A DNA stretch of 8,312 nucleotides from Anaerolineales bacterium (GCA_020060485.1 JAGVAB010000099.1:1-8312); one strand, 5' to 3'. Positions 1 to 6,760 are shown, counted from the first letter of the stretch. Numbers and translations: made by a program. The notes: generated from the letters alone by a model not told the origin.

Positions 1-480
1 CAGACTGCCAACGGTTTCACCCCGCAGAGCTTTCGCGAATCCCTGCGCCTGGCCGCTGCCGCTGCCTGGCAGCGTGACCAGATCGCCGCCAGCGTGCCCC
101 TGGAAGTGGAACAGGTGCATGCCCGCCAGCTTTTGCTGCTGGATGAGACCACTGCCAGCCAGTACCTGTCCCGGCTCGAATCTGGCGCAGATTTTGCAAC
201 CATTGCATGGATCGTTGACCCAACTCTGGGCGGAGACCTGAGCTGGTTTCCCAGGGGGTACTTAACGCAGCTGGCCGTGGAAGAGGCTGCCTTCTCTCTG
301 GAAGCAGGACAGATCAGCGGGATCATTCAAAGTGACCTGGGGTATCATATCCTTCTGGTAATCGACCGGAAAGTTCACCCACTCACCCCGGAAGCGCGCA
401 GCTTCCTCCAGCATCAGGCCGTGCAAGCCTGGCTGGTGGAACAGCAAGCCACAAGCCAGATCGATATCCTGCTGCCCTGA
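1..480 (+). CDS. Parvulin-type peptidyl-prolyl cis-trans isomerase (PpiC/SurA-like), 3' part
   Basis: The reading frame is open from the first base, so the start lies outside the window; 159 C-terminal residues are seen. Parvulins catalyse cis-trans isomerisation of Xaa-Pro bonds, and SurA/PrsA-type members help fold exported proteins at the cell surface. Window residues 36-122 match a PpiC domain: VEQVHARQLLL for the first strand, GGDLSWFPRG for the central motif, then AFSLEAGQISG and GYHILLVIDRK at the end. An Ala-rich helix (about 11-30) precedes it, as in SurA-like chaperones. The usual histidine in the first strand (consensus A-R/S-H-I-L) is Gln43, while the second (His116, in GYHIL) is kept. 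The loop before GGDL is also short. Isomerase activity may therefore be reduced, leaving a chaperone role. The following gene starts 32 bases downstream on the same strand and is probably co-transcribed. The family call is firm; activity and anchoring cannot be judged because the N-terminus is missing. Confidence 0.88.
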   Translation, partial: QTANGFTPQSFRESLRLAAAAAWQRDQIAASVPLEVEQVHARQLLLLDETTASQYLSRLESGADFATIAWIVDPTLGGDLSWFPRGYLTQLAVEEAAFSLEAGQISGIIQSDLGYHILLVIDRKVHPLTPEARSFLQHQAVQAWLVEQQATSQIDILLP

Positions 481-512
481 AAGATTGAAAGGCCGGAAGA
501 GAACAGATCACC

Positions 513-1259
513 ATGCCCAGGAAAAAACGCAGCCCTACCCCAAGCAGCGGTTTATACAATTTCCTGACCATGCTGGCCCTGCTGGTCATGCTGGCGGTGA
601 TCACCTTTGTGGCCCTGACCTACACCAACCCCTATAATCGTCTGAACCCTTTCCCGCCGCCCACCCAGCCAGCGGCCCTGGTGCTGCCCAGCCAGACACC
701 CTTGCCCAGCAGCACCAACACCCCGCTGCCCCCCACACCCACCTGGACCCTCACCCCCAGCATCACTCCCACCCCCACCCAAACACCAACAGCTTCGGCC
801 ACTGCTGCCCTGGCAACCCCGCTCAACCCGGATGATGAAGTGCTGCAAACCAGCACAGTCACCCCCCGCGTGGTCTCGCAATACCCCTTTGTGCTGCGTG
901 CCGATCCGGTGGGCATTGACGCTTCGCTGCTTTACCCCAACCGCGGCTGCCGCTGGAGCGGCATCGGCGGCCAGGTGGTTGACCTGCAAGACAGCCCCTA
1001 CGTGGGCATCACCATCCAGATGGGCGGCACCCTGCAAGGCCGCTACATCAACGAATACAGCCTGACCGGTACCGCCACCAAATACGGCGATGCCGGCTTT
1101 GAATTCACCCTGACCGACTACCCCTTCGACTCAAGATCCGAACTGTGGGTACGGCTCATCAACCAGTCCAACTACCCCCTTTCCGAGCGCGTCTTCTTTG
1201 ACACCTACGGCGACTGTGCCCGCAACCTGATCATCATCAATTTTGAACAGGTGAGATAA
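513..1259 (+). CDS. Membrane-tethered extracytoplasmic protein of unknown function with Pro/Thr linker
   Basis: I do not recognise a named family, but the architecture of the 248-residue product is clear. A short basic N-terminus (MPRKKRS) leads into one hydrophobic segment at about residues 15-37, best read as an uncleaved signal anchor that places the rest outside the cell. Residues 45-105 form a Pro/Thr/Ser-rich linker with TPT-type repeats, a likely extended and possibly glycosylated spacer. Residues 120-248 form a compact beta-rich domain containing YPNRGCRWSG, GGQVVDLQ and FFDTYGDC. Its two cysteines, Cys146 and Cys235, could form a disulfide in an exported protein. Such Pro/Thr linkers are familiar in surface proteins of Anaerolineae (general knowledge, not a database match). 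The ATG follows a GGAAGAGA purine-rich site about a dozen bases upstream. It lies 32 bases after the parvulin gene, so it is probably in the same operon and could be a partner or client of that foldase. Function is unknown. Confidence 0.85.
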   Translation: MPRKKRSPTPSSGLYNFLTMLALLVMLAVITFVALTYTNPYNRLNPFPPPTQPAALVLPSQTPLPSSTNTPLPPTPTWTLTPSITPTPTQTPTASATAALATPLNPDDEVLQTSTVTPRVVSQYPFVLRADPVGIDASLLYPNRGCRWSGIGGQVVDLQDSPYVGITIQMGGTLQGRYINEYSLTGTATKYGDAGFEFTLTDYPFDSRSELWVRLINQSNYPLSERVFFDTYGDCARNLIIINFEQVR

Positions 1260-1335
1260 ACCAGAGAATGATATAACCCCGCCATACCCCTGGCTTGCAA
1301 ATGCCTTTTTCCGGGATTAAGTTACCAAGTCAATG

Positions 1336-1380
1336 AAACACCTCCCGCGGATAATAACATCCGTGGGAGGTGTTTTAATT
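1336..1380. terminator. Bidirectional hairpin terminator between convergent genes
   Basis: The arms at 1336-1352 and 1359-1375 (AAACACCTCCCGCGGAT and ATCCGTGGGAGGTGTTT) form a 17-bp stem with one G-U wobble and a 6-base loop. On the plus strand the stem runs into TTTTAATTTT, a good U-rich tail for the gene ending at 1259. On the minus strand the 3' side is TGTTTCATT, a weaker tail, 25 bases past the metE stop. It sits between two convergent genes and can serve both. The rest of the 140-base gap shows nothing else. Confidence 0.88.
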
Positions 1381-1399
1381 TTAACTCGGAATCCAGGAT

Positions 1400-3688
1400 C
1401 TACAGTTTCGCGCGCAGAGCCCTGACTGCCGCCACCATCGCCCTCAACGCCGGTTCCACCTCTGCCCAGGTGCGCGTCTTCAAACCGCAGTCCGGATTGA
1501 CCCACAATCTTTCAACCGGGATCACTTCCAGCGCCTTGCGCAGCAAGTCTTCCATTTCCTCCTGCGAAGGGATGCGCGGCGAGTGAATATCATACACCCC
1601 CGGCCCGATCTCATTCGGATAATCGAAGTTGACAAAAGCCTCCAGCAGTTCCATGCGCGAGCGCGACGCCTCGATCGAGATCACATCCGCATCCATGGCC
1701 GCAATCGAGTCAATGATTTCGTTGAACTCGGAATAGCACATGTGGGTGTGGATCTGGGTGCTGTTTTCCACCCCATCAGCGGCCAGGTGGAAGCTGTCCA
1801 CCGCCCAGGCCAGGTACTCCTTGCGCTCTTCTGCCCGCAAAGGCAGTCCTTCGCGCAAGGCCGGCTCATCGATCTGGATCACCCGGATGCCCGCCGCTTC
1901 CAGGTCTTTCACCTCATCCCGGATAGCCAGGGCGATCTGGCGGCAAGTGTCAGCCCGCGGCTGGTCGTCGCGCACAAAAGACCATTGCAAAATGGTGATT
2001 GGCCCGGTCAACATGCCTTTCACCAGTTGTTTGGTCAAAGACTGGGCATAACTGGCCCATTTAACCGTCATCGGCGCCGGACGGTGCACATCCCCAAAGA
2101 TGATTGGCGGGCGCACATACCGTGAACCATAGCTCTGCACCCAGCCCTGCTGTGTGAAAGCAAAGCCCGCCAGTTGCTCGCCAAAATACTGCACCATGTC
2201 ATTGCGCTCGGCTTCACCATGCACCAGCACATCCAGCCCAACCTCTTCCTGGAAACGAATGACGCGCTCGATCTCTTCCTTCAAAAAGGTCTCGTAATCC
2301 CCGGCAGAGAGCTGACCTTTGGCAGCCAGTGCCCGGTTTTGACGCACTTCCTTCGTCTGTGGAAAAGAGCCGATGGTCGTTGTAGGCAGCAGTGGCAGTT
2401 TCAAATCCTTTTGGGCTAGCTTGCGCGCCGTATAGGGACTGATGCGGTGGCGCATGTGCGGGGCCAAACCGGCCATCCGCCCGCCCACCTGGGGATTGTG
2501 AGTTCGTCGCGATCTGCGCCGCGATGCCAGCGCTTCCCGCGATTGACGCAGGGCTTCCGCAAACTGGCCATCCTGACCATCCACGATCTGTCCAATGGCA
2601 ACCAGCTCATCCAGCTTCTGGCGGGCAAAAGCCAGCCAACTGAGCAATTCCTCATCCAGTTCACTTTCCAGGGTCAGGTCTTGCGGCACATGCAGCAGAG
2701 AGCTGGAAGGTGCCACCCACACCCGCCCAGGGCCAAGCCGTTCAACCGCGGTCTGCACCAGGGCCGCCGCCCGCTCCAGGTCAGTACGCCAGATATTGCG
2801 TCCATCCACCACACCCAGCGAAAGCACAAGCCCGGCCGGGATCAGGCGCAAGGCGTCTTCCAGTTGTTCGGGAGCCCGCACCAGGTCAAGGTGCAGCGCC
2901 TCCACCGGCAGGTGCAAGGCCAGCTCCAGATTATCCAGCAGCGCCCCGAAATAGGTCGCCAGCAGCAATTTTGGACGCCTGGCCAGCTTGCCCAGGCTCT
3001 GATAGGCCCGCTCAAAAGCAGCCCTGGCGTCTGCATTCAAATCCATCACCAGCCAGGGTTCGTCGATCTGCACCCACTCTGCTCCAGCCTCGGCGAGTTG
3101 CGCCAGCACCTGGGAATATACCGGCAGCAAACCCTCCAGCAGATCCATGGAAACCTTGCCGCCATCCACGGATTTGGACAGCAGCAGAAAACTCACCGGC
3201 CCCAGCAGCACCGGACGGGTCTGCAAACCCAAAGCCTTGGCTTCACGGTATTCATCCAGCGCCTTGCTGGATGCCAGACGGAAGGTCTGCTTTGGCGCAA
3301 GTTCGGGGACAATATAGTGATAATTGGTATCAAACCATTTGGTCATCTCCATGGCAGGGATGTCCAGGCCGTTCTCATCCTGCACGCCGCGTGCCATGGA
3401 AAAATAGGTGTCCAGATCAACGTGCTCGCCCTGCCACGGAAACCGTTCGGGTACAGCCCCCACCATGGCGATTGTGTCGAGCACATGATCGTAAAGGGAG
3501 AAATCATTGGACGGGATGTGCACCATCCCCGCCTGCGCCTGTACCTGCCAGTTACCCTTGCGGATTGCTGCGGCGGTCTCCAGCAGGTCCTTTTGAGAGA
3601 GCTTGCTGCTCCAGTAGCCTTCCAGGGCTTTTTTTAATTCGCGGCGAAGGCCAATCCGCGGATACCCCAGGTTCGTGATTACACTCAT
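1400..3688 (-). CDS. metE: Cobalamin-independent methionine synthase (MetE)
   Basis: The enzyme moves a methyl group from 5-methyltetrahydrofolate polyglutamate to homocysteine, the last step of methionine synthesis, in the cytoplasm and without vitamin B12. The 762-residue length is typical of the family. The N-terminal half (from about residue 3, LGYPRIGLRRELKKALE) is the duplicated barrel. The catalytic half begins near residue 431 with TTTIGSFPQT; Ile439 and Ser441 match the homocysteine-contact residues Ile431 and Ser433 of the E. coli enzyme. All four zinc ligands are visible: His649 and Cys651 (HMCYSEF), Glu673 (ISIEASRS) and Cys734 (NPDCGLKTR), each exactly eight beyond the E. coli numbers 641, 643, 665 and 726. 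The ATG at 3688 has AAGGAG (3695-3700) six bases upstream, which settles the start. The gene has its own near-consensus promoter and is followed by a hairpin terminator, so it is probably monocistronic. The leader is too short for the large SAM-I or cobalamin riboswitches. Confidence 0.98.
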   Translation of the reverse strand: MSVITNLGYPRIGLRRELKKALEGYWSSKLSQKDLLETAAAIRKGNWQVQAQAGMVHIPSNDFSLYDHVLDTIAMVGAVPERFPWQGEHVDLDTYFSMARGVQDENGLDIPAMEMTKWFDTNYHYIVPELAPKQTFRLASSKALDEYREAKALGLQTRPVLLGPVSFLLLSKSVDGGKVSMDLLEGLLPVYSQVLAQLAEAGAEWVQIDEPWLVMDLNADARAAFERAYQSLGKLARRPKLLLATYFGALLDNLELALHLPVEALHLDLVRAPEQLEDALRLIPAGLVLSLGVVDGRNIWRTDLERAAALVQTAVERLGPGRVWVAPSSSLLHVPQDLTLESELDEELLSWLAFARQKLDELVAIGQIVDGQDGQFAEALRQSREALASRRRSRRTHNPQVGGRMAGLAPHMRHRISPYTARKLAQKDLKLPLLPTTTIGSFPQTKEVRQNRALAAKGQLSAGDYETFLKEEIERVIRFQEEVGLDVLVHGEAERNDMVQYFGEQLAGFAFTQQGWVQSYGSRYVRPPIIFGDVHRPAPMTVKWASYAQSLTKQLVKGMLTGPITILQWSFVRDDQPRADTCRQIALAIRDEVKDLEAAGIRVIQIDEPALREGLPLRAEERKEYLAWAVDSFHLAADGVENSTQIHTHMCYSEFNEIIDSIAAMDADVISIEASRSRMELLEAFVNFDYPNEIGPGVYDIHSPRIPSQEEMEDLLRKALEVIPVERLWVNPDCGLKTRTWAEVEPALRAMVAAVRALRAKL

Positions 3689-3712
3689 GTGAATCTCCTT
3701 GCGTTAATTTCT

Positions 3713-3738
3713 GCATTGCCAACTGGATGAATGCCAGT
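3713..3738 (-). promoter_or_regulatory. Possible small pseudoknot in the metE leader RNA
   Basis: In the minus-strand leader of metE, ACTGG (3734-3738) can pair with CCAGT (3722-3726) around the loop CATTCAT. The CATT of that loop can also pair with AATG (3714-3717) four bases further on. The order of pairing, a-b-a'-b', is that of an H-type pseudoknot, the fold used by several small metabolite riboswitches. The stems are only 5 and 4 bp and there is no spare base between them, so this may be chance. I cannot match it to a known riboswitch consensus. Confidence 0.22.
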
Positions 3739-3752
3739 GAATGATTTCAGTA

Positions 3753-3781
3753 ATTATACTAAATTAGAGTAAATTTATCAA
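3753..3781 (-). promoter_or_regulatory. metE promoter (sigma-70 type)
   Basis: Read on the minus strand, TTGATA (3776-3781) and a perfect TATAAT (3753-3758) are separated by exactly 17 bases. The start of transcription would fall near 3746, giving a leader of about 57 nt before the ATG at 3688. The surroundings are markedly AT-rich compared with the flanking genes. The spacer holds TAAATT and AATTTA as an interrupted palindrome six bases apart, a possible operator. This is the strongest promoter-like sequence in the window. Confidence 0.8.
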
Positions 3782-3854
3782 TAATTTACAGAAAATGGAT
3801 GGGGTGAAATTCAAATGCGGTGGCTTGCAGGAAATCTGAAGATGATATGGAAAC

Positions 3855-3895
3855 ATCAAACCGCACACCTCAATCAGATCAGTGTGCGGTTTGAT
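3855..3895 (-). terminator. Hairpin terminator after the DUF711 gene
   Basis: ATCAAACCGCACAC (3855-3868) and GTGTGCGGTTTGAT (3882-3895) are perfect 14-base complements around a 13-base loop. The hairpin begins 48 bases beyond the stop of the DUF711 gene and lies upstream of the metE promoter, where an operon-ending terminator is expected. The tail on the minus strand is only GTTTCC, so the U-tract is weak. A smaller stem (CGGCA 3904-3908, TGCCG 3915-3919) lies between the gene and this hairpin. The rest of the 254-base gap between the two genes holds only the metE promoter and leader. Confidence 0.7.
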
Positions 3896-3942
3896 AACAG
3901 CTACGGCAGGCTTATGCCGCAGCCGCTTTATGCGACCACGGT

Positions 3943-5157
3943 TCAGCGGCGGCTGTGGCGCGGCAGCAGATCGAAAGAACCGCTTCTTCCCAGGATACCC
4001 GCCAGTCCAGCATCGGGCAGCGCCAGCACGCCACCGTTCCTGAAGTAAGCAAAATCATACTCGGTCGCATCCCCTGCCTGCTTGCCAGGCACGGGCATCA
4101 GGCGGGCCGTGAGCGGTTTGTCCAGGCGCAGCGACAGGGCGGCCACATCCAGCAGTACCGGCATGATCTGTTCGGCAGTGGCATCACCCGGCAGCGGCAC
4201 AGTGTCCAGGCCGGTTCCACAGACAGTCGAATATAGCAGCAGATCCTTGATCGTCAAACTGCCTTCGGCAGCGCGCTGTGCCAGAACAGAATCCTCAAGC
4301 ACTGGCAGCATCAAACCGTTGAATCCCGCCCGCAGCCAATTGCCCTGATCGAGGGCATCCGCCAGGATGGCGGCTGCTGCTACCGCACCGTTCTGCCCGA
4401 TCTGTGCGCCGAGCAGTTCTACCGCCCCTCCCAGAGAACAACCTGCCTCCGGGAACGGAGCCGGCGAGAAGTCCAGTCCCTTAAACTCCACCTGAAAGCG
4501 GGCCGCCAGGCCCTCTGCCACAGCTGTCAGGCAGGCTGCATGCCCCTCCAGCGCCGTCAGCAAACGCTGCTGCGCCTCCTGCACCGAGTCCGCTCCCTGA
4601 AAAGCCTGATGGACAACGTCGGCAGCCTCCAAAGCCAGGCCAAAAGCCGGTTGGCTGCCCTGGCAGTAGGCCGCCGGAAAAAATGGGGTGAAGGCCGGCA
4701 CATTGCCCAAGGCAGTGAAACGCAGATTGGCAAACCCGTCAGGAGTGATATTGGCCGAATCCGCCACCACCCCGGCGCAGGCGCACACTGCTTCCAGACT
4801 CAAACCGCCTGGCCGTTGCGCCATGATCCCGCCGAAAAAAGTGTTCTGCGTGGCCCTGATCATCGCAGGGATCAAGCCATAACAAGCCGGATCATCCGGC
4901 GAAGCGGGCCCCAGGGAAAGGAAAGAAAACCCGGCCGTAACGGCGGCAGTTTCCATGCCTTGCGCCAATTCAACCGCCGCGGTGGCAGTTTTCCTCTCTC
5001 CAAGCAGCAACGGAAAGGGCGTGGTCGCCAGTCGGGTGGTCTGCACTTCAAACCCGGCCTGGGTAAAGTCCACGACTGCCGCACGGGCAAGCTCGGCCAT
5101 GGGCGCAAGCTGGGATACTGCGGGGTCATAAAAACAGGTAATGGAACGAATGCGCAT
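3943..5157 (-). CDS. DUF711 / UPF0210 family protein
   Basis: This is a 404-residue soluble protein of a conserved family with no established reaction, so no function is assigned. The family signatures are clear: MRIRSITCFYDP at the start, QTTRLATTPFP (39-49), GLDFSPAPFPE (227-237), GFNGLMLPVLED (278-289), VCGTGLDTVPLPGD (312-325) with Cys313, and LDKPLTARLMPVPGK (345-359). Members are often about 450 residues, so this is a shorter version; in Firmicutes the family often sits beside a small ACT-domain protein (UPF0237), which is absent here. A relation of the fold to glycyl-radical enzymes has been suggested from a structure (recalled, not checked), but I see no glycyl-radical motif. The ATG at 5157 is preceded by GAGG five bases upstream. 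The gene lies 118 bases after the RNA methyltransferase on the same strand with no clear terminator between, so it may be read from the same transcript, from a weak promoter of its own, or both. Confidence 0.92.
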   Translation of the reverse strand: MRIRSITCFYDPAVSQLAPMAELARAAVVDFTQAGFEVQTTRLATTPFPLLLGERKTATAAVELAQGMETAAVTAGFSFLSLGPASPDDPACYGLIPAMIRATQNTFFGGIMAQRPGGLSLEAVCACAGVVADSANITPDGFANLRFTALGNVPAFTPFFPAAYCQGSQPAFGLALEAADVVHQAFQGADSVQEAQQRLLTALEGHAACLTAVAEGLAARFQVEFKGLDFSPAPFPEAGCSLGGAVELLGAQIGQNGAVAAAAILADALDQGNWLRAGFNGLMLPVLEDSVLAQRAAEGSLTIKDLLLYSTVCGTGLDTVPLPGDATAEQIMPVLLDVAALSLRLDKPLTARLMPVPGKQAGDATEYDFAYFRNGGVLALPDAGLAGILGRSGSFDLLPRHSRR

Positions 5158-5180
5158 GAATACCTCAGTGAGTAATGCAA

Positions 5181-5210
5181 ATTATCGTTAGGAAACCCTT
5201 CAACCCTCAA
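5181..5210 (-). promoter_or_regulatory. Possible promoter of the DUF711 gene
   Basis: On the minus strand TTGAGG (5205-5210) and GATAAT (5181-5186) are 18 bases apart, matching four and five of six consensus bases. This would give a leader of about 20 bases. The -35 region lies within a short tandem repeat (GTTGAGG followed by GTTGAAGG, 5197-5211), which could be an operator or chance. No convincing terminator separates this site from the upstream methyltransferase gene, so it may be only a secondary promoter. Confidence 0.4.
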
Positions 5211-5275
5211 CTCCCTGACAATTCCTTATTCAGATTAGCGTGCCCTACGGCAAATGCAAGGCGCATAGAATCTTC

Positions 5276-6064
5276 TCATGAAGAACTTCTCTGGCGGACT
5301 ACTTCAAACAAAAGTATGCTGGCTGCCACTGCCGCATTCAAGGATTCCATCCTCCCCGGCATGGGAATGCGCACCAGCCTGCTAGCCAGTGCATGCGCCT
5401 GGCTGCCTGCCCCGGCTGCCTCGCCGCCCACGATCAGCCCTACCGGCTTGCGCCAATCCAGAGACCAGCAATCGCTTTCCCCGGCCGCGTCGGCCAGATA
5501 GAAAGACAACCCCAGCAGTACCCCTTCCACATGGGCTGCCTGGATCTCCTCCCAGGTCATCTCCACCACCGGCAGGCGGAAATGTGCCCCCATGCCGGCG
5601 CGCACAACCTTCGGCGCAAAAGCATCGGTTGTGCCAGTGGTTAAAATTACCGTTTGGATACCAGCAGCAGCAGCCGTACGCAGGATGGTGCCCAGGTTAC
5701 CAGGGTCGCGCACCTGGTCTGCAATCAGCACAAAATCCAGATCTGCCTGCAAGGTCAGCCCGCGTTCCGGCAGCACCGCCAGAATGCCCTGCGGGGTACG
5801 CGTACCAGTCATGCTCTCCATCAAGTGCGGGGCAACTTCCTCCACATCCACCCCCTGAGAAGCGAATGCTTCCACTGTCTGGCGGCCGCGCGCCGAAAGC
5901 TGCTCACTGTACATCACCATCTGCGGCCGCCATCCGCTGGCCAGGGCTTCCTCTGTCAGGCGCACGCCTTCCACCACAAAGGCCGCGTTTTGCTGGCGTT
6001 CCTTGCGCTGGGCCATCAGCGCCCGCACCAGGCGCACTTTATTGTTCTGGGCTGAGGTGATCAT
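5276..6064 (-). CDS. SpoU/TrmH-family RNA 2'-O-methyltransferase
   Basis: It transfers a methyl group from S-adenosylmethionine to a ribose 2'-OH in rRNA or tRNA. The 262-residue product has the N-terminal substrate-binding domain (AAFVVEGVRLTEEAL, 27-41) and the C-terminal knotted SPOUT domain. Motif 1 is DQVRDPGNLGTILRTA (116-131), with the conserved Asn123 and Arg129. Motif 2 is GLIVGGEAAGAG (209-220), with Glu215. Motif 3 is IPMPGRMESLN (233-243). Motif 2 has Gly where many members have Asn before the Glu (GNEG type), a variation also seen in related enzymes. I chose the ATG at 6064 because GGAGGT (6071-6076) lies seven bases upstream and the ATG overlaps the stop of the macro-domain gene as ATGA. 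A GTG at 6079 would add five residues but lies just 5' of that ribosome-binding site, with nothing to support it. The exact RNA target cannot be read from sequence, so no symbol is given. Confidence 0.93.
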   Translation of the reverse strand: MITSAQNNKVRLVRALMAQRKERQQNAAFVVEGVRLTEEALASGWRPQMVMYSEQLSARGRQTVEAFASQGVDVEEVAPHLMESMTGTRTPQGILAVLPERGLTLQADLDFVLIADQVRDPGNLGTILRTAAAAGIQTVILTTGTTDAFAPKVVRAGMGAHFRLPVVEMTWEEIQAAHVEGVLLGLSFYLADAAGESDCWSLDWRKPVGLIVGGEAAGAGSQAHALASRLVRIPMPGRMESLNAAVAASILLFEVVRQRSSS

Positions 6065-6630
6065 CCTTGTACCTCCCACGCTTCAAATGCTTCTACAAAA
6101 CTTCCCAGGCTTGCTTCATCCCACAGGATCAGGCGCACCAGCTTGAGACTGCTATGCGGGAATTGATGATAAAAAGAAGCGATCGTTTCAAAAAAAATGC
6201 GTGCTGCCAAATTTTTGGGGAATCCAAAGATTCCAGTGGAAATGGCAGGCAGCGCCAGACTGGTCAGACCCAGCTCATCTGCCAGCATCAGGCTGCCGTG
6301 AATGGCGGCGGCCAGTTTAATCTCCTCATCACCAGAACCCCAGATCGGTCCCACAGCGTGGATCACATACCGGCAAGGCAGCCTGCCAGCGCTGGTCCAG
6401 GCAGGGCATTCATGTAACACCAACCCATGTTCCCGCACCCAGGCGTCACTCTCCTTTTGAATATCCGGCCCGCCTGAGCGCGAGATGATGCCTGCCACAC
6501 CGCCGCCATGCTGCAAGCGGCTGTTGGCCGCATTCACAATGGCGTCCACAGACTCACTTGTAATGTCTCCCTGTGCGATCTCAAGCCGCTGGCCGCCGGG
6601 AAAAATGGTAGATTTTCGTGTTTCCTGCAT
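6061..6630 (-). CDS. Macro-domain protein (ADP-ribose binding or hydrolysing)
   Basis: Macro domains bind ADP-ribose and often remove it from proteins, nucleic acids or small products such as ADP-ribose 1''-phosphate. The 189-residue product is a single macro domain: GDITSESVDAIVNAANSRL (21-39) with the adenine-contacting Asp22 and the Asn33/Asn36 pair, GGGVAGIISRSGG (42-54) for the phosphate loop, YVIHAVGPIW (88-97), and ALPAISTGIFGFP (126-138) for the second loop. GGGVAG, in place of the GGVDGAIH of MacroD-type hydrolases, makes it closer to the Af1521 group. The ATG at 6630 has GGGAG eight to nine bases upstream. Its stop overlaps the start of the RNA methyltransferase gene by four bases (ATGA), so the two are translationally coupled. 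The coding strand carries a run of eight T (6190-6197), a possible slippage site. The domain call is firm; substrate and enzymatic activity are inference. Confidence 0.93.
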   Translation of the reverse strand: MQETRKSTIFPGGQRLEIAQGDITSESVDAIVNAANSRLQHGGGVAGIISRSGGPDIQKESDAWVREHGLVLHECPAWTSAGRLPCRYVIHAVGPIWGSGDEEIKLAAAIHGSLMLADELGLTSLALPAISTGIFGFPKNLAARIFFETIASFYHQFPHSSLKLVRLILWDEASLGSFVEAFEAWEVQG

Positions 6631-6651
6631 GGTAACCGTCTCCCATGCTCC

Positions 6652-6679
6652 ATTTTAACACCAAGCAGCAGCGAGGCAA
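6652..6679 (-). promoter_or_regulatory. Possible promoter of the macro-domain/methyltransferase operon
   Basis: On the minus strand TTGCCT (6674-6679) and TAAAAT (6652-6657) are separated by 16 bases, matching four and five of six consensus positions. The leader to the ATG at 6630 would be about 15-20 bases, just enough for the GGGAGA ribosome-binding site. It lies downstream of the rplT terminator hairpin, as expected for the next transcription unit. The remainder of this 148-base gap shows no gene. Confidence 0.5.
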
Positions 6680-6733
6680 ACCTTGTCTGTTCAACAAATA
6701 CAAATCTCCTGAAAATGCTTTGTTTAAATACAT

Positions 6734-6760
6734 AACGGGATGGCTGTTGACCATCCCGTT
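6734..6760 (-). terminator. Hairpin terminator of the infC-rpmI-rplT operon
   Basis: AACGGGATGG (6734-6743) and CCATCCCGTT (6751-6760) form a perfect 10-bp stem with a 7-base loop, beginning 18 bases past the rplT stop codon. On the minus strand it is followed by ATGTATTTAAAC, a moderately U-rich but interrupted tail. Its position right after the last gene of the operon supports termination. Confidence 0.75.

Noticed and set aside
552..1037. Minus-strand Gly-rich open frame opposite the tethered protein gene
   Set aside because: The Gly/Val richness is only the complement of the Pro/Thr linker codons, and there is no ribosome-binding site.
2447..3637. Long plus-strand open frame (396 codons) antisense to metE
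   Set aside because: It lies wholly inside metE, whose protein matches its family from end to end with all zinc ligands. The product is rich in Gln, His and Pro without any known domain. It is a codon-bias shadow.
2710..3678. Second long plus-strand open frame (322 codons) opposite metE
   Set aside because: It is Pro/Ala/Arg-rich without domains or a ribosome-binding site, and it overlaps the frame above as well as metE.
3689..3746. SAM-I, cobalamin or T-box element before metE
   Set aside because: The leader from the predicted start to the ATG is only about 57 nt, too short for any of these, and none of their conserved motifs is present.
5389..6060. Plus-strand open frame opposite the RNA methyltransferase gene
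   Set aside because: It is a low-complexity Pro/Ala/Ser-rich translation. The opposite strand encodes a complete SpoU-family enzyme.
6065..6079. GTG start at 6079 for the RNA methyltransferase
   Set aside because: It lies just 5' of the GGAGGT site that serves the ATG at 6064 and has no ribosome-binding site of its own.
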